A DNA stretch of 13,173 nucleotides from the NCBI GenBank assembly GCA_000310025.1, contig FN649750.1:2869047-2882219 (forward strand), in the 5' to 3' direction. Shown in pieces: positions 1 through 7,781 of the stretch. The position numbers and the translations under genes were made by a program. The notes under the pieces are model-generated. The model searched no databases. It was not told where the DNA came from and saw only the letters and a program-made list of their open reading frames with translations. How positions within the stretch are numbered: position 1 is the first letter of the stretch; each line of letters begins with the position of its first letter. The DNA is from Ectocarpus siliculosus. Taxonomy: Eukaryota > Sar > Phaeophyceae > Ectocarpales > Ectocarpaceae.

Positions 1-118
1 TTCTCTCTCTCTCTCTCTCTCTGTCTGTCTGTCTGTCTGTCTGTCTCTGTCTCTGTCTCTGTCTCTGTCTCTGTCTCTCTCTGTCTCTATCTGCCTCCCT
101 CTCTCTCTCTCTCTCTCG
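1..118. repeat. (CT)n / (CTGT)n pyrimidine microsatellite
   Basis: This is an almost pure pyrimidine tract on the plus strand apart from G in TCTG units. CT runs change to CTGT repeats, then CTCTGT repeats, then back to CT. It lies immediately downstream, on the minus strand, of a coding exon of the membrane-protein gene, so it is read as a GA-rich intron start. It reaches the left window edge, so its full length is unknown. Confidence 0.95.
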
Positions 119-140
119 CCAAATCGACGAGGCATCCCCC
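117..140 (-). repeat. Degenerate copy of an exon end and its splice donor
   Basis: The plus-strand string CGCCAAATCGACGAGGCATCC here closely matches CACCAAATCGAGGAGGTATTCC at 171-192, which is the 3' end of the upstream coding exon plus its GTGAG donor. Both copies are followed on the minus strand by a GA-rich tract. In this downstream copy the donor GT has become GC. It therefore looks like an old tandem duplication of the exon-intron boundary. If the GC were used as a donor, the exon would gain 18 codons in frame. That is a possibility and not something the sequence proves. Confidence 0.6.
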
Positions 141-173
141 CCGATTCCCTTTTCGTCTCTCTCTCTGTCTCAC

Positions 174-2192
174 CAAATCGAGGAGGTATTCCTGTCGAGT
201 GACGATGTAGCCCATGAAGATCCCGCACGAGGTGACGAAGCCAGACACGAGGCCCACGCAGAGAACGAACGCTCCGAGCCCCAGGTGCCCGAGGGAGTCC
301 TCGGCCGCCGGACCCAGGCCCGCCACCCTGAAGTTGCGCCGCACACAACGCACACACCCTCTCAGTTAGCGAATGCGGGCCCATACTATTTTCGTTTACC
401 TTTCTTGGGTAAGTTAGCCTGTCACCACGGGAATCGACCCCGTCAAGTGTTATGACTAGTACGGATAGAAGAAGGTACTGGGTAGAGAGAACGGAACGGT
501 TTTCCACGAGAAGACAACAACAACAACAACAACAACAAGGAGGATTGTGAAAGCAGCAACGGCATGTGAAGGAGTACGAAACGAACACAAGTGTAGTAGG
601 CCTTGGTAGGCTTGACGTCCAGGTGTTCTGTCTGTTGGTACCGTTCCTGTCTCTTAATCCGGAGCGTGCAGGTCGCGACAAAGCGGTGCTATCAGGCACT
701 GTTGACATTTCTCCTTCTCCTCCCAAGCCCCCTTCCAACCCCCGTGCTGCCGATATCGCTCCTCGCGGTTTCTGCGTGAACCTTAAGGGCCCATGGCAAA
801 CATCGCTCGACGATCGTTTCATTGCTTCGACGCTCACCGTACAAGCTCAGGAAAAGAGCCCACATGCGCCAAAACATATGTAGCCACACCACAAACCAGC
901 CACAAACATGCGACAATCGACAATTGTATCATTCAAGACAACACACACAAAAAAAAAACGAAACGAAGGATCGCCGTTTATCGCTCACCCAATCAGAGAA
1001 GCCACGAGCTTGAACACCGAAGTCTCCACGAAGCTTCCTGTCAACACGTTCCTGAACCACAATAAAAAAAAAAAAAACGCGTCATGACACAAATGAACGA
1101 GCGAGAGAAGAAGCGTACTTGCATCAGTAACCAACCGATGAGAAACAGAGGGCGAGCGAACGGTGCAGTAACGGACTACGGACTACGTACGTTACGGAAG
1201 GCCGGAGTTGAGCGGCAAGCGATGGGCTTAGTGTTTGGTGTTGGTCATAAGAGCGGGGAAACAAATTTGACAACTTCTCAAAGTCCCGCCGCCCGACAAC
1301 AATATTTGGTATCTGTTCGAGACGCGATGCCCCTCCTACGCCCGCATGCAATAGCTTCGTAGGCTAGCCAAGACCCTTTCAACGCCGCCCCTCGCTCCGT
1401 GAGCCAGCCAACGATGAACCCTTGGCGCCTTACACAGGGACCAACAACGCGGCTGTAAGCCAGGGAAGCGAACGGGACACCTAAGGTCTGTCTTGCTCCT
1501 TCGTGTTGGGTTCCGCGAAGACGGCAGTAATACCGGCTGCAGGAAGCAAGATGGGCAGAAAAAAAGGTTCACTGGCCAGAGATCAGCGCACTCTTAGAGA
1601 GCGTTGTCATCGTCGGTGGGAAAATCGAGGCTTCGGCCACATACCGTGGGTGGCGTTAGATGTCACACCCCCTGGATCGATTATCACAGCTCCGTTACTC
1701 CACAGCCAAGAGGATGAATGAGTCAAACGATCCGTTTTCGGAAGAGATGGTTCCGACGCAAGCCATTTTCCGCACCGTTTCTGTTTCTGCTGTGGGGAAA
1801 TCAAGCTTTGAACATCAGTCCAGGGGGAGTGGTATCTCGTGTCACCTACGGTACAACACACAGGTCTCGCGGGACTGTCAGGTTGGGTCCTCACCATTTT
1901 CCGCACCGTAACTGTTTCTGCCGTGGGGAAATCGAACATTGAACATCAGTCCAGGGTGTGTGGTATCTCGCGTCACTTACGGTACAACACACAGGTCTCG
2001 CGGGACTGTCACGTCAGGTCCTCACCAAAAGTAGAACTGCGTCATGAAGGTGTGGTTCCAGATGAGGCTCAAGGAATGCCGCCACCCCAGACCAGCGGCT
2101 GCAGAGAGGACGAGGATGACGCACAGGAGCGCGGAAGTCGTCGGGTGCTGGACCGGGCGGAAAAGCGTCCCGAAGCACGAAGCGGAAGACAT
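174..2192 (-). CDS. Multi-pass membrane protein, 5' exons (continues past left edge)
   Basis: Two coding exons are visible: 2192-2026 and 327-174. The ATG at 2192-2190 (GCGCA before it, G at -3) is the only ATG in the long open frame upstream, so it is the likely start. Exon 1 ends in phase 2 at TTTTG/GTGAGG. Exon 2 begins after CTTCAG, supplies the missing base and keeps the frame open to TTG/GTGAGA at phase 0. The joined 107 codons begin MSSASCFGTLFRPVQHP. Residues about 19-36 (TTSALLCVILVLSAAAGLGW) and about 68-92 (LGAFVLCVGLVSGF... to GIFMGYIV) are hydrophobic and look like membrane helices. Between them sits an NHT glycosylation sequon at residue 46. I do not recognise the family. A tetraspan-like or acyltransferase-like membrane protein is conceivable, but nothing diagnostic is visible. 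Later exons lie beyond the left edge, after the GA/CT-rich intron. The gene model is inferred from phase match and hydrophobicity. Confidence 0.6.
515..538. repeat. (CAA)n microsatellite
   Basis: About eight CAA units are seen within the intron. Similar TTG/CAA tracts occur at about 5983-5997 and 7747-7782, so this trinucleotide is favoured in the genome. Confidence 0.95.
1061..1077 (+). repeat. AAT + A14 run (poly(A)-tail-like)
   Basis: The run reads AATAAA continuing into 14 uninterrupted A, on the plus strand and inside a minus-strand intron. A second A-run lies at about 949-957. It looks like the 3' end of a retroposed sequence (AATAAA then tail), but I could not find a flanking target-site duplication or a recognisable body. 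A simple A-tract is equally possible. Confidence 0.3.
1658..1837. mobile_element. MITE-like element, copy A (diverged)
   Basis: The ends are imperfect inverted repeats: AGATGTCACACCCCC at 1658-1672 and GGGGGAGTGGTATCT ending at 1837, matching at 12 of 15 positions. The interior after the left end (CCTGGATCGATTATCACAGC...) closely matches the same region of the element at 5335-5565 (CCTGGAGCGATTTTCAAAGC). There is no transposase ORF, so it would be non-autonomous. Similarity to the other copy continues past the right end (GTCACCTAC), so the true boundary may lie further out. No clear target-site duplication remains. Confidence 0.4.
1763..2024. repeat. 131-bp tandem duplication ending at a splice donor
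   Basis: There are two head-to-tail copies of exactly 131 bases each, 1763-1893 and 1894-2024. Both begin CCATTTTCCGCACCG and both carry GGTACAACACACAGGTCTCG. By eye they differ at about 13-14 positions with no length change, so the event is not recent. The right end of copy 2 coincides with the first intron base of the membrane-protein gene on the minus strand. As a result the unit boundary at about 1894 carries a second GGTGAGGACC donor-like string. Confidence 0.9.
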
Positions 2193-2625
2193 TGCGCCGC
2201 CTGGTGGTGGTGGTTGTTGGCGCTGGTCCCTACGCTTTCGTGGTGGCGGTTGTGATGATGTCCGCACGCCTGCTTGTTTGTCCTTACAACGCTGCGAGGT
2301 TTCCGCCAAGGTAAAAGGCACAACCGTGTAGAAAGAGAGAGCCCCCCGTGGAAAGAAACACCCCGCCTTCCTAACGACCGTTTGCCTGGAACACGCGTTG
2401 GCGTTTGTCTCCTGCTTCCTCCTCACGAACTCGGACAGCGACGCACACACCGAGCAGCGCGGCGCTCTCTTTCCAGCCTCCTCCTTTCTGCACAGAGACA
2501 GAAAAACAAACAAATCGGGGTGGGGTTCGCTGAAAAACACGCCAAGAACCACTTATTGCTGGGTCCTCGGGAGGACTGCTTACGCACATGTAGTAGGGTT
2601 ATTACGTTACTAAGATGAAGACCAG
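2193..2625. other. Upstream region of the membrane-protein gene
   Basis: This stretch holds the presumed 5' UTR and promoter of the minus-strand gene starting at 2192. The minus-strand frame stays open for about 120 codons upstream of the start but has no ATG and reads as low-complexity, Pro/Gln-rich sequence near the start. I therefore treat it as untranslated. A CCACCACCAG just before the ATG could be an acceptor, which would put a further exon upstream, but it lacks a clean pyrimidine tract. I see no TATA box. Confidence 0.35.
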
Positions 2626-2740
2626 GCAGGGGGCACGCAGACCCTAACCCCTACTTCGCTGATTCTACTTTTTCCAGTATGTTTGCGTGCCCTGAAAAAC
2701 CTGCGAGGACTACTGCCTCGGGACACCGCGTTTTTTATTC
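2626..2740. repeat. Dispersed repeat with ACGCAGACCCTA core, copy 1
   Basis: The core is GGGGGCACGCAGACCCTAAC at 2629-2648, followed by AACCCC. A second homologous block at 2679-2740 (TATGTTTGCGTGCC...GAAAAACCTGCGAGGACTACTGCCTC) matches 6560-6622. The same core recurs at 6103-6132 and 6484-6513, so this is an interspersed family. It could be part of a transposon end or LTR. No coding capacity is seen. Confidence 0.65.
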
Positions 2741-4758
2741 TTTTTGGGTGTCCCATGTTTCGACCGCTGTTTCCAGCAGATCCCAACTACCCTACAGGCT
2801 TGACTCGCCCGTTCCTTCTAACTGAAGGGCTTTCGATACGGAGTCACAAAAACATCTCCCTCGGCCGGGGGGGTGTGGCTTGACTCCTTGAACGCGACAA
2901 AGGGTTTGGCCATCTCTTTCAGCAAATATGCATCAAAACAGAGAAAAGACGCACCCGTTCGAGGTACAACCACAGCAGAAAATAGTCGAAACGAGGACCA
3001 CCGCGCCCCCGCTGTTCTCCGCGAACAACAGAGCAGAAAAAATTGGGGATGTACACAGATTTGTTGACGTGAAGGTGCTGTGACGTTGTTAACGTGAAGG
3101 TGTGCTGAAGTCTTTCCCCCTCGAGTTTGCTGCCTACCGGTGGCACGACTATCCTCGTCTTCGCCGCGCTGGTACCCGTCGATATTCCGTTTTTTTTTTA
3201 TTTTTCTTAATATGACACAACGAATCCATCTCTATCATCATAGAAAAGAGTCAGAGACAGAGTAGCAATGAATTCATAGCGTCAGAAAAAGCTACCTGTA
3301 TGTCTACGATTTCCCAGACAGCATATAGGGACATCTCCCCTGCTGCGGGTAACAGGCTCAACAAAACAGTTTGGTAGCTTGTCTTGTGTATCTCATATAT
3401 GTTATGTTGGGAAGGTGTAGCAGAAAGGTGTTGGGTACTGCTGTTTGGTATTAGTCGGGCGTTTTGTGTGTGGCATCCGCTTTTTTATTTTATTTTTGCG
3501 TCATGCTGTCAAATAAACGCCGCTTTAAGCTGCGGCTAAAGAAGCCCTTTTAGAACGCATGAACATGAAGCTTTGTGGTTGGATGACGTTCACAGTCCCT
3601 GCGTGAAAGTACTTCATGTTCAAACGAGTGGGCTGACTTTGGCTTCCGCAGTCTAGAATGCGTGTCGCCGAGTTGATCGCGAAAACGAAAGACTGGGGAA
3701 ACGATGGGGGGCAAATCAGGGGGCGAAGAAGGCGGGAGCGGCGCGGCATATTTGGCAGACATTTGTAGATGGAAGATAATAATGCCGCTAACGGTATCAA
3801 CAGCTCCTTTTCCACCCCAGGGTCAACACAGAACAGAGCTGGAGGGAGCTCCTCCTGCAAGCAGTACAGCAGTACATATGCATAGACTACCTGGTACATC
3901 TTTGCGTACTCGAGGTAACGGACAGTCTTTCGCCACGTTCCCCTACAACAGCAGCGAACTTTGCTCCATACGATGAACCCGGAATAGACAGGCTACAGTA
4001 GGCTAGCGGTGCTCGCCGGAATAAGGCTGTGCGCAAGACGTACGTTTCGGATGACCGCAGGCTAGCGAACTGCTGTGCTACCATTTCTCCTTCCTTAACA
4101 TACAATGGTATCGACCACTATGTGGACTCCAAAGACTACCCCCCGGAGTTTGTTCTCTCACACGAGATCACGAGATGTCTCACATATGCAACAAACGCCC
4201 ACCAGACAGACTTTCGAACCCAGAGAGTGAAATGCCCATGTCGCACGTTGATGCTCTAAGCGAGGATCTCCCCCTCTCGCTAGCTAAGTAGGTAGGTTCG
4301 TGTTCCTTCGCCGCTATGTAATGGAGGTACTCTGTAGCTGTGAGATGGATCAGGTGTGCATTATGCATTTACACTCCACACCGTGTCTCCGCACGACGAC
4401 GCGCGGAGCGGCGGAATTCTTATAAGCGCGAAAGAAAAGCCACAGGCTCGACGAAAGGATTACAAAACACATACCGTACCTCACAAGCTGTCTCCTGATC
4501 TTCCCCTGCCGATGCCGCTCCACGCTAACTTTCGGCTCTGCACTGGGCCGGCACCCCGCACCCCTCATCTCTTCTAGGGGAGGGGAATCGCAGACACGAA
4601 TGCTATACGTACCCATGAATTCCTCATCGCCGTCCTCCCCTGTGTCAGAGATTGTCAGACTGCAGACAGCACAAAATACAGCAGTCCCAGGAACCTCTCC
4701 GCACGCTGCTGGGCAGTGTGTCAGCCTCCGCAATCATCCCTCTGTCGCGCCGGGCAGG
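2741..4758. other. Long stretch without a supported gene
   Basis: About 2 kb in which I see no exon with convincing composition, splice sites and protein-like content. Open frames of up to 124 codons occur (for example minus strand 3899-3525), but they look like chance frames. There are AT-rich tracts near 3190-3212 and 3480-3497, the latter followed by AATAAA at about 3510. This could be a weak poly(A) context for an unseen transcript. Confidence 0.5.
3063..3108. repeat. Short imperfect tandem repeat
   Basis: GTTGACGTGAAGGTGCTG is followed 25 bases later by GTTAACGTGAAGGTGTGCTG. The first copy contains TGACGTG, a bZIP-type core, but with no nearby gene start this carries little weight. Confidence 0.6.
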
Positions 4759-4968
4759 ATGTGGGCGAAGCACAGCAGCCCTATGATGATCCGGCGTGCA
4801 AAGCGCGCGGCGATTTTCGCCTCTCCCTTTGTCGCTGTGGGCTTGTGGGCCGGCTACGTGCTCAAGGAGAGGCGGAAGGCGCCGGCTGAGGTTCGCTTTT
4901 CGATAGGCTCTGCAGGTGTGCTTGTGTGGGCTGTGTCGAGGACAGGTTGCAGGCACGCGTGCTTTTGA
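4759..4968 (+). CDS. Weak candidate: small membrane protein or exon
   Basis: An open frame of 69 codons starts at ATG 4759 (MWAKHSSPMMIRRAK...). It has basic residues RRAKR, then a hydrophobic stretch AAIFASPFVAVGLWAGYVL, then a basic KERRK segment, which is the layout of a single-span membrane protein. Third codon positions up to about 4890 are almost all G, C or T with very few A, unlike the surrounding DNA. A possible donor GAG/GTTCGC lies at 4890/4891. CAG acceptors precede it at about 4756. The opposite strand also has a hydrophobic open frame here, so strand and reality are uncertain. No family is recognised. Confidence 0.22.
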   Translation: MWAKHSSPMMIRRAKRAAIFASPFVAVGLWAGYVLKERRKAPAEVRFSIGSAGVLVWAVSRTGCRHACF

Positions 4969-5332
4969 GTGGTGCATCTCAAGCAGGCTGCCCGCAACAG
5001 CAGCCGTAGAAGAACGGAAACGACAACAACGCTGAATGCAACTGCAGTTGTTGTCGGATGGAATGTCATGATGTGTATGCTTACAACAGCAGCAGGTTTG
5101 TCGTGCGGTGCATATACTGCTGCTGTGGCAAGCCGGCGTCATGACGCACCCTGCAAGAGCGCGCCAGTGCACGCTTTGTCCGAATCACTCTGCATGTGAA
5201 CACCGCACCTGACGCACCATCTGCTGTGCAAGTCTCGACATTCATGTATGCTCTTCGTAGTTGCTGTTTGGGATGATCAAATAGAAGCGGATGTTTTGAA
5301 CAGGTCTGGGCAACTGCTGTACCGCCCGCACA
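4969..5332. other. No supported gene
   Basis: I see nothing here beyond scattered CAG/CTG and CAACAA words. No exon, RNA gene or repeat boundary could be supported. Confidence 0.4.
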
Positions 5333-5334
5333 TA

Positions 5335-5565
5335 AGATACCACTCCCCAGTAAGATATCACTCCCCCACTCGCCCTGGAGCGATTTTCAAAGCTCGATTA
5401 ACTCCATTGCAGAAAGAGCAGTGGCGGTGCCGAAAATGGCGCGTTGGAAACATCTCGTGGAGACCTTTCCGAAAACGCATCGATTGATTTTTTCACAACC
5501 TCTCGTTCGTGGAGTATTTATTTGTGGTGGAGTTTGAAAGTCGGTCTGGGGGGGGGGTGGTATCT
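5335..5565. mobile_element. MITE candidate with TIRs and TA duplication, copy B
   Basis: The left end AGATACCACTCCCC (5335-5348) and right end GGGGGGTGGTATCT (ending 5565) are inverted repeats differing at one position. The element is flanked on both sides by TA (5333-5334 and 5566-5567), as expected for Tc1/mariner-type insertion. The left terminal motif is repeated just inside (TAAGATATCACTCCCCC, 5352-5368). Subterminal sequences are also loosely mirrored (GATTTTCAAAGCTC versus GACTTTCAAACTCC on the opposite strand). At 231 bp without an ORF it would be non-autonomous. A diverged relative sits at 1658-1837. Confidence 0.55.
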
Positions 5566-5567
5566 TA

Positions 5568-6102
5568 AGTCACCTACACGGCATCAACCTCTCTCTGTCG
5601 TTCTTCCGCCGCTCCCTGCCGATGGCTGGTCAGTCGAGAGCAGTCGAGACTGCTTCCTCTGCCGGTTTGCAGCTTCTCCGTGTATTTCATCAAGTGGTAC
5701 TTGTTTCAGTAGTGTGTTATCGTCACGAGCGGGAGGCAACTGTCCATGCCAAAGAGAGGGAGTTCAGCCCCCAGCACACAACTCACCTTATACAAGAGGG
5801 TCCCCGTGCATCATCACGGTGCCCCGACTCCCTCGCAATCTCCACCACCTGTGTGACACACACGCCGCTCGACAGACGTACAGGTATCCAACCAATGTCC
5901 ATGAGCCCACGAATACCCTCCCTTGCTCTTCAAGCTTGCGACTACCCATCAGTGGGGTATTTGCACCCCGGATGTTGTTGCTGTTGTTGTTGTCTCGACG
6001 TTGAAGAAAGGCCCGGTTTCCGCTCAGTGTCTTCTAATATCCGAAACTGATCCAACTGGTGCAGATGTCTACGCAGGATTTCATGAGTATCTAGAAAAAT
6101 AA
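5568..6102. other. No supported gene; short TTG tract
   Basis: Open frames of up to 186 codons cross this segment and the MITE, but they read through the transposon-like ends and an interrupted (TTG)n at about 5983-5997. I therefore do not call a gene. The first bases (GTCACCTAC...) are shared with the right flank of the copy at 1837, so repeat sequence extends into this area. Confidence 0.4.
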
Positions 6103-6132
6103 TAGGGAGAGGGGCACGCAGACCCTATCCCC
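6103..6132. repeat. Dispersed ACGCAGACCCTA repeat, copy 2
   Basis: TAGGGAGAGGGGCACGCAGACCCTATCCCC is the same core as at 2626 and 6484. ATAGGG (6102-6107) and CCCTAT (6123-6128) can pair as a short hairpin around GCACGCAG. It is followed by CCTAACCCC-type text that resembles degenerate telomere sequence. Confidence 0.65.
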
Positions 6133-6483
6133 AACCTTAAGCCTAACCCCAAAGCACGGATTGAATACTTTATCCCATGTGTTTGCATTAATCAATTCTC
6201 CTGCGTAGACTAACGTCCGTGGTCGCAAGACGCCTACCCAACGAGGGGTACCCCTTTCTTGAACGAAAAAGAAAAGAAAAGGAAGGATGCATGCATGCAT
6301 AAAACACCACCAAACACTGCAAGTGAAAGGAAAACCCGGTACCAGCAGCAAGCGAAAGTCCTCCTGCAACAACCCCAGACAATACTATTATATTACTCAA
6401 GGAGGCCTCAGGCCCCGGCTTCGTGATCTCCTCCATGGGACCGCCTTTGGGCGGGAAACTATGGTGTTATGAGGAAATAGAAC
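6133..6483. other. Spacer between two dispersed repeat copies
   Basis: No gene is supported. It contains a short (ATGC)n tract at 6286-6300 (palindromic GCATGCATGCAT). Confidence 0.4.
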
Positions 6484-6622
6484 AGGGAGGGGGTACGCAG
6501 ACCCTATTCCCTAACCCCAACCCTATCCCACCTCCCCCTGTTGCATGATCTCTATCCAACATGTTTACGAAAGTGAAAAACCCTGCGAAAGGTACTGCCT
6601 CCATGGTAACGTGACTTTTTTT
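6484..6622. repeat. Dispersed ACGCAGACCCTA repeat, copy 3
   Basis: The core AGGGAGGGGGTACGCAGACCCTATTCCCTA is followed by CTAACCCCAACCCTATCCC. A downstream block at 6561-6622 (ATGTTTACGAAAGTGAAAAACCCTGCGAAAGGTACTGCCTCC) matches 2679-2740 of copy 1. The core-to-block distance is similar but not identical, consistent with a degraded transposable element. Confidence 0.65.
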
Positions 6623-7266
6623 CAGCCACAACAATTCACAATAACAAGGGGCAGTATGACAAATAGTTCCCCCGGTTTGAATTGCTTTTATGTTAGGTAG
6701 CAGAGGTACGGACGGCGGATGAAATCGTGCACCGAGAGAAAAAACGTTGGTGGAATGTTTTCGTTGTCCAATCCGATCCTTTCTAGACGGTGAGTGCCAC
6801 CGCCGTCATCGAAGTCGCTCTTGCTCTTCTGCTCGCATACTTTATCGTTTGTTTGTTCTCCTGTGCACTGGTTAGAAGAACGAATTGTCCGTACCTCTGT
6901 CCCTAATCCTAGATGGTGCTGCTTACACCAGCAGTGCGACCACCATCGAGATACATCACGTGCACCACCCGTGCCTCACTTCTTCGTAGTGCAGTCGGGG
7001 TCCCTCTGTGTATGCGCCAAGCGCTTTCAGCCTGACTATTGCGGGCACCCGCAATACTCAAATGCATCATCCACCTCAGTTATTTAATCTGTGCCAGCCA
7101 ATTGCACCCGCACTCCTATATATCTCACATTTAGAGGGCCCCCGGCCGTATGTTGGAACAGAGACCCACTGTAAGTACGACCGGTGTAGTCATCCACCCG
7201 CCGTGTAACCGTCACCACGGGTGACTCGATCGTGCTCGGCGTCGTTTGGCTTCGCGTGTCTTTCGA
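6623..7266 (+). other. 5' region of the C92-like gene
   Basis: This is the upstream region of the plus-strand gene starting at 7267. A donor-like ACG/GTGAGTGCC at 6787/6788 could end a non-coding 5' exon, but no matching acceptor in the correct phase was found before 7267. CCAAT and TATA motifs lie at 7098-7123. There is no convincing coding exon. Confidence 0.35.
7098..7123 (+). promoter_or_regulatory. CCAAT and TATA-box-like pair
   Basis: CCAATT at 7098-7103 is followed by TATATAT at 7117-7123, about 145 bases before the ATG at 7267. This would give a transcript start near 7147 and a leader of about 120 bases. The placement is plausible, but the motifs are short and the assignment is inferred. 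Confidence 0.3.
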
Positions 7267-7746
7267 ATGGTCGCTGTTTGTCGAACAGATGACGTGCTGA
7301 CGGAGCAGCTCAAGACTGGGGACGTCCTGCTCTTCAGCCGAAGGTGGACACAGATGCTGGTGAGAGACGAAACGGATTATCTAACGAGGCGGGCCTCTCT
7401 GTGTTTGATGTGGACTCTTCGCGCGAGCCGGCTCTGAACTACCCGTGCGTGTCGCAATAGGTTCACTGGATTGTGTGGCGTACTCTCACCGTGGATTTTC
7501 ATTCGGCGCGTGTTGCTTTTTTGTGTCCAAGCGCGTCTTGACGTGTTCTCCACAAGAGCAGTTTGTTTGTTCTCCGGGAAGGGGCGGTTCGGATGCCGTT
7601 TGGCGCGAACTGGTGTCGTTCGTTGTCGCCGAGGTTGCCAGGTTGCTTCCGCACGACACACCCAAAGGAGAACGGCATGCAGCGGCTCATCCACCCACCC
7701 AAGCCTCCAGACCCGGCCGACGGGGAGTTATAGTTGCTGCTGCTGT

Positions 7747-7781
<35 letters not shown>

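Larger units (their letters stand above)
328..2025 (-). other. Phase-2 intron of the membrane-protein gene
   Basis: This 1,698-bp intron lies between the donor GTGAGG (read from 2025 downward) and the acceptor CTTCAG (ending at 328). I found no convincing exon inside. It carries a (CAA)n microsatellite, an A-run preceded by AAT, a MITE-like inverted-repeat element and a 131-bp tandem duplication that abuts the donor. Its size is typical of introns in brown algal genes (general knowledge). Confidence 0.5.

Noticed and set aside
410-450. tRNA-like T arm on the minus strand (ACGGGGTCGATTCCCGT)
   Set aside because: The stem pairs, but no acceptor, D or anticodon arm can be found at the right distances and the loop lacks the usual TTC.
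3525-3899. Minus-strand open frame of 124 codons
   Set aside because: No recognisable motif, no splice context and ordinary base composition; a frame of this length is expected by chance in 13 kb.
5444-6004. Plus-strand open frame of 186 codons
   Set aside because: It begins inside the MITE candidate, crosses its terminus and ends in a TTG microsatellite; the translation looks random.
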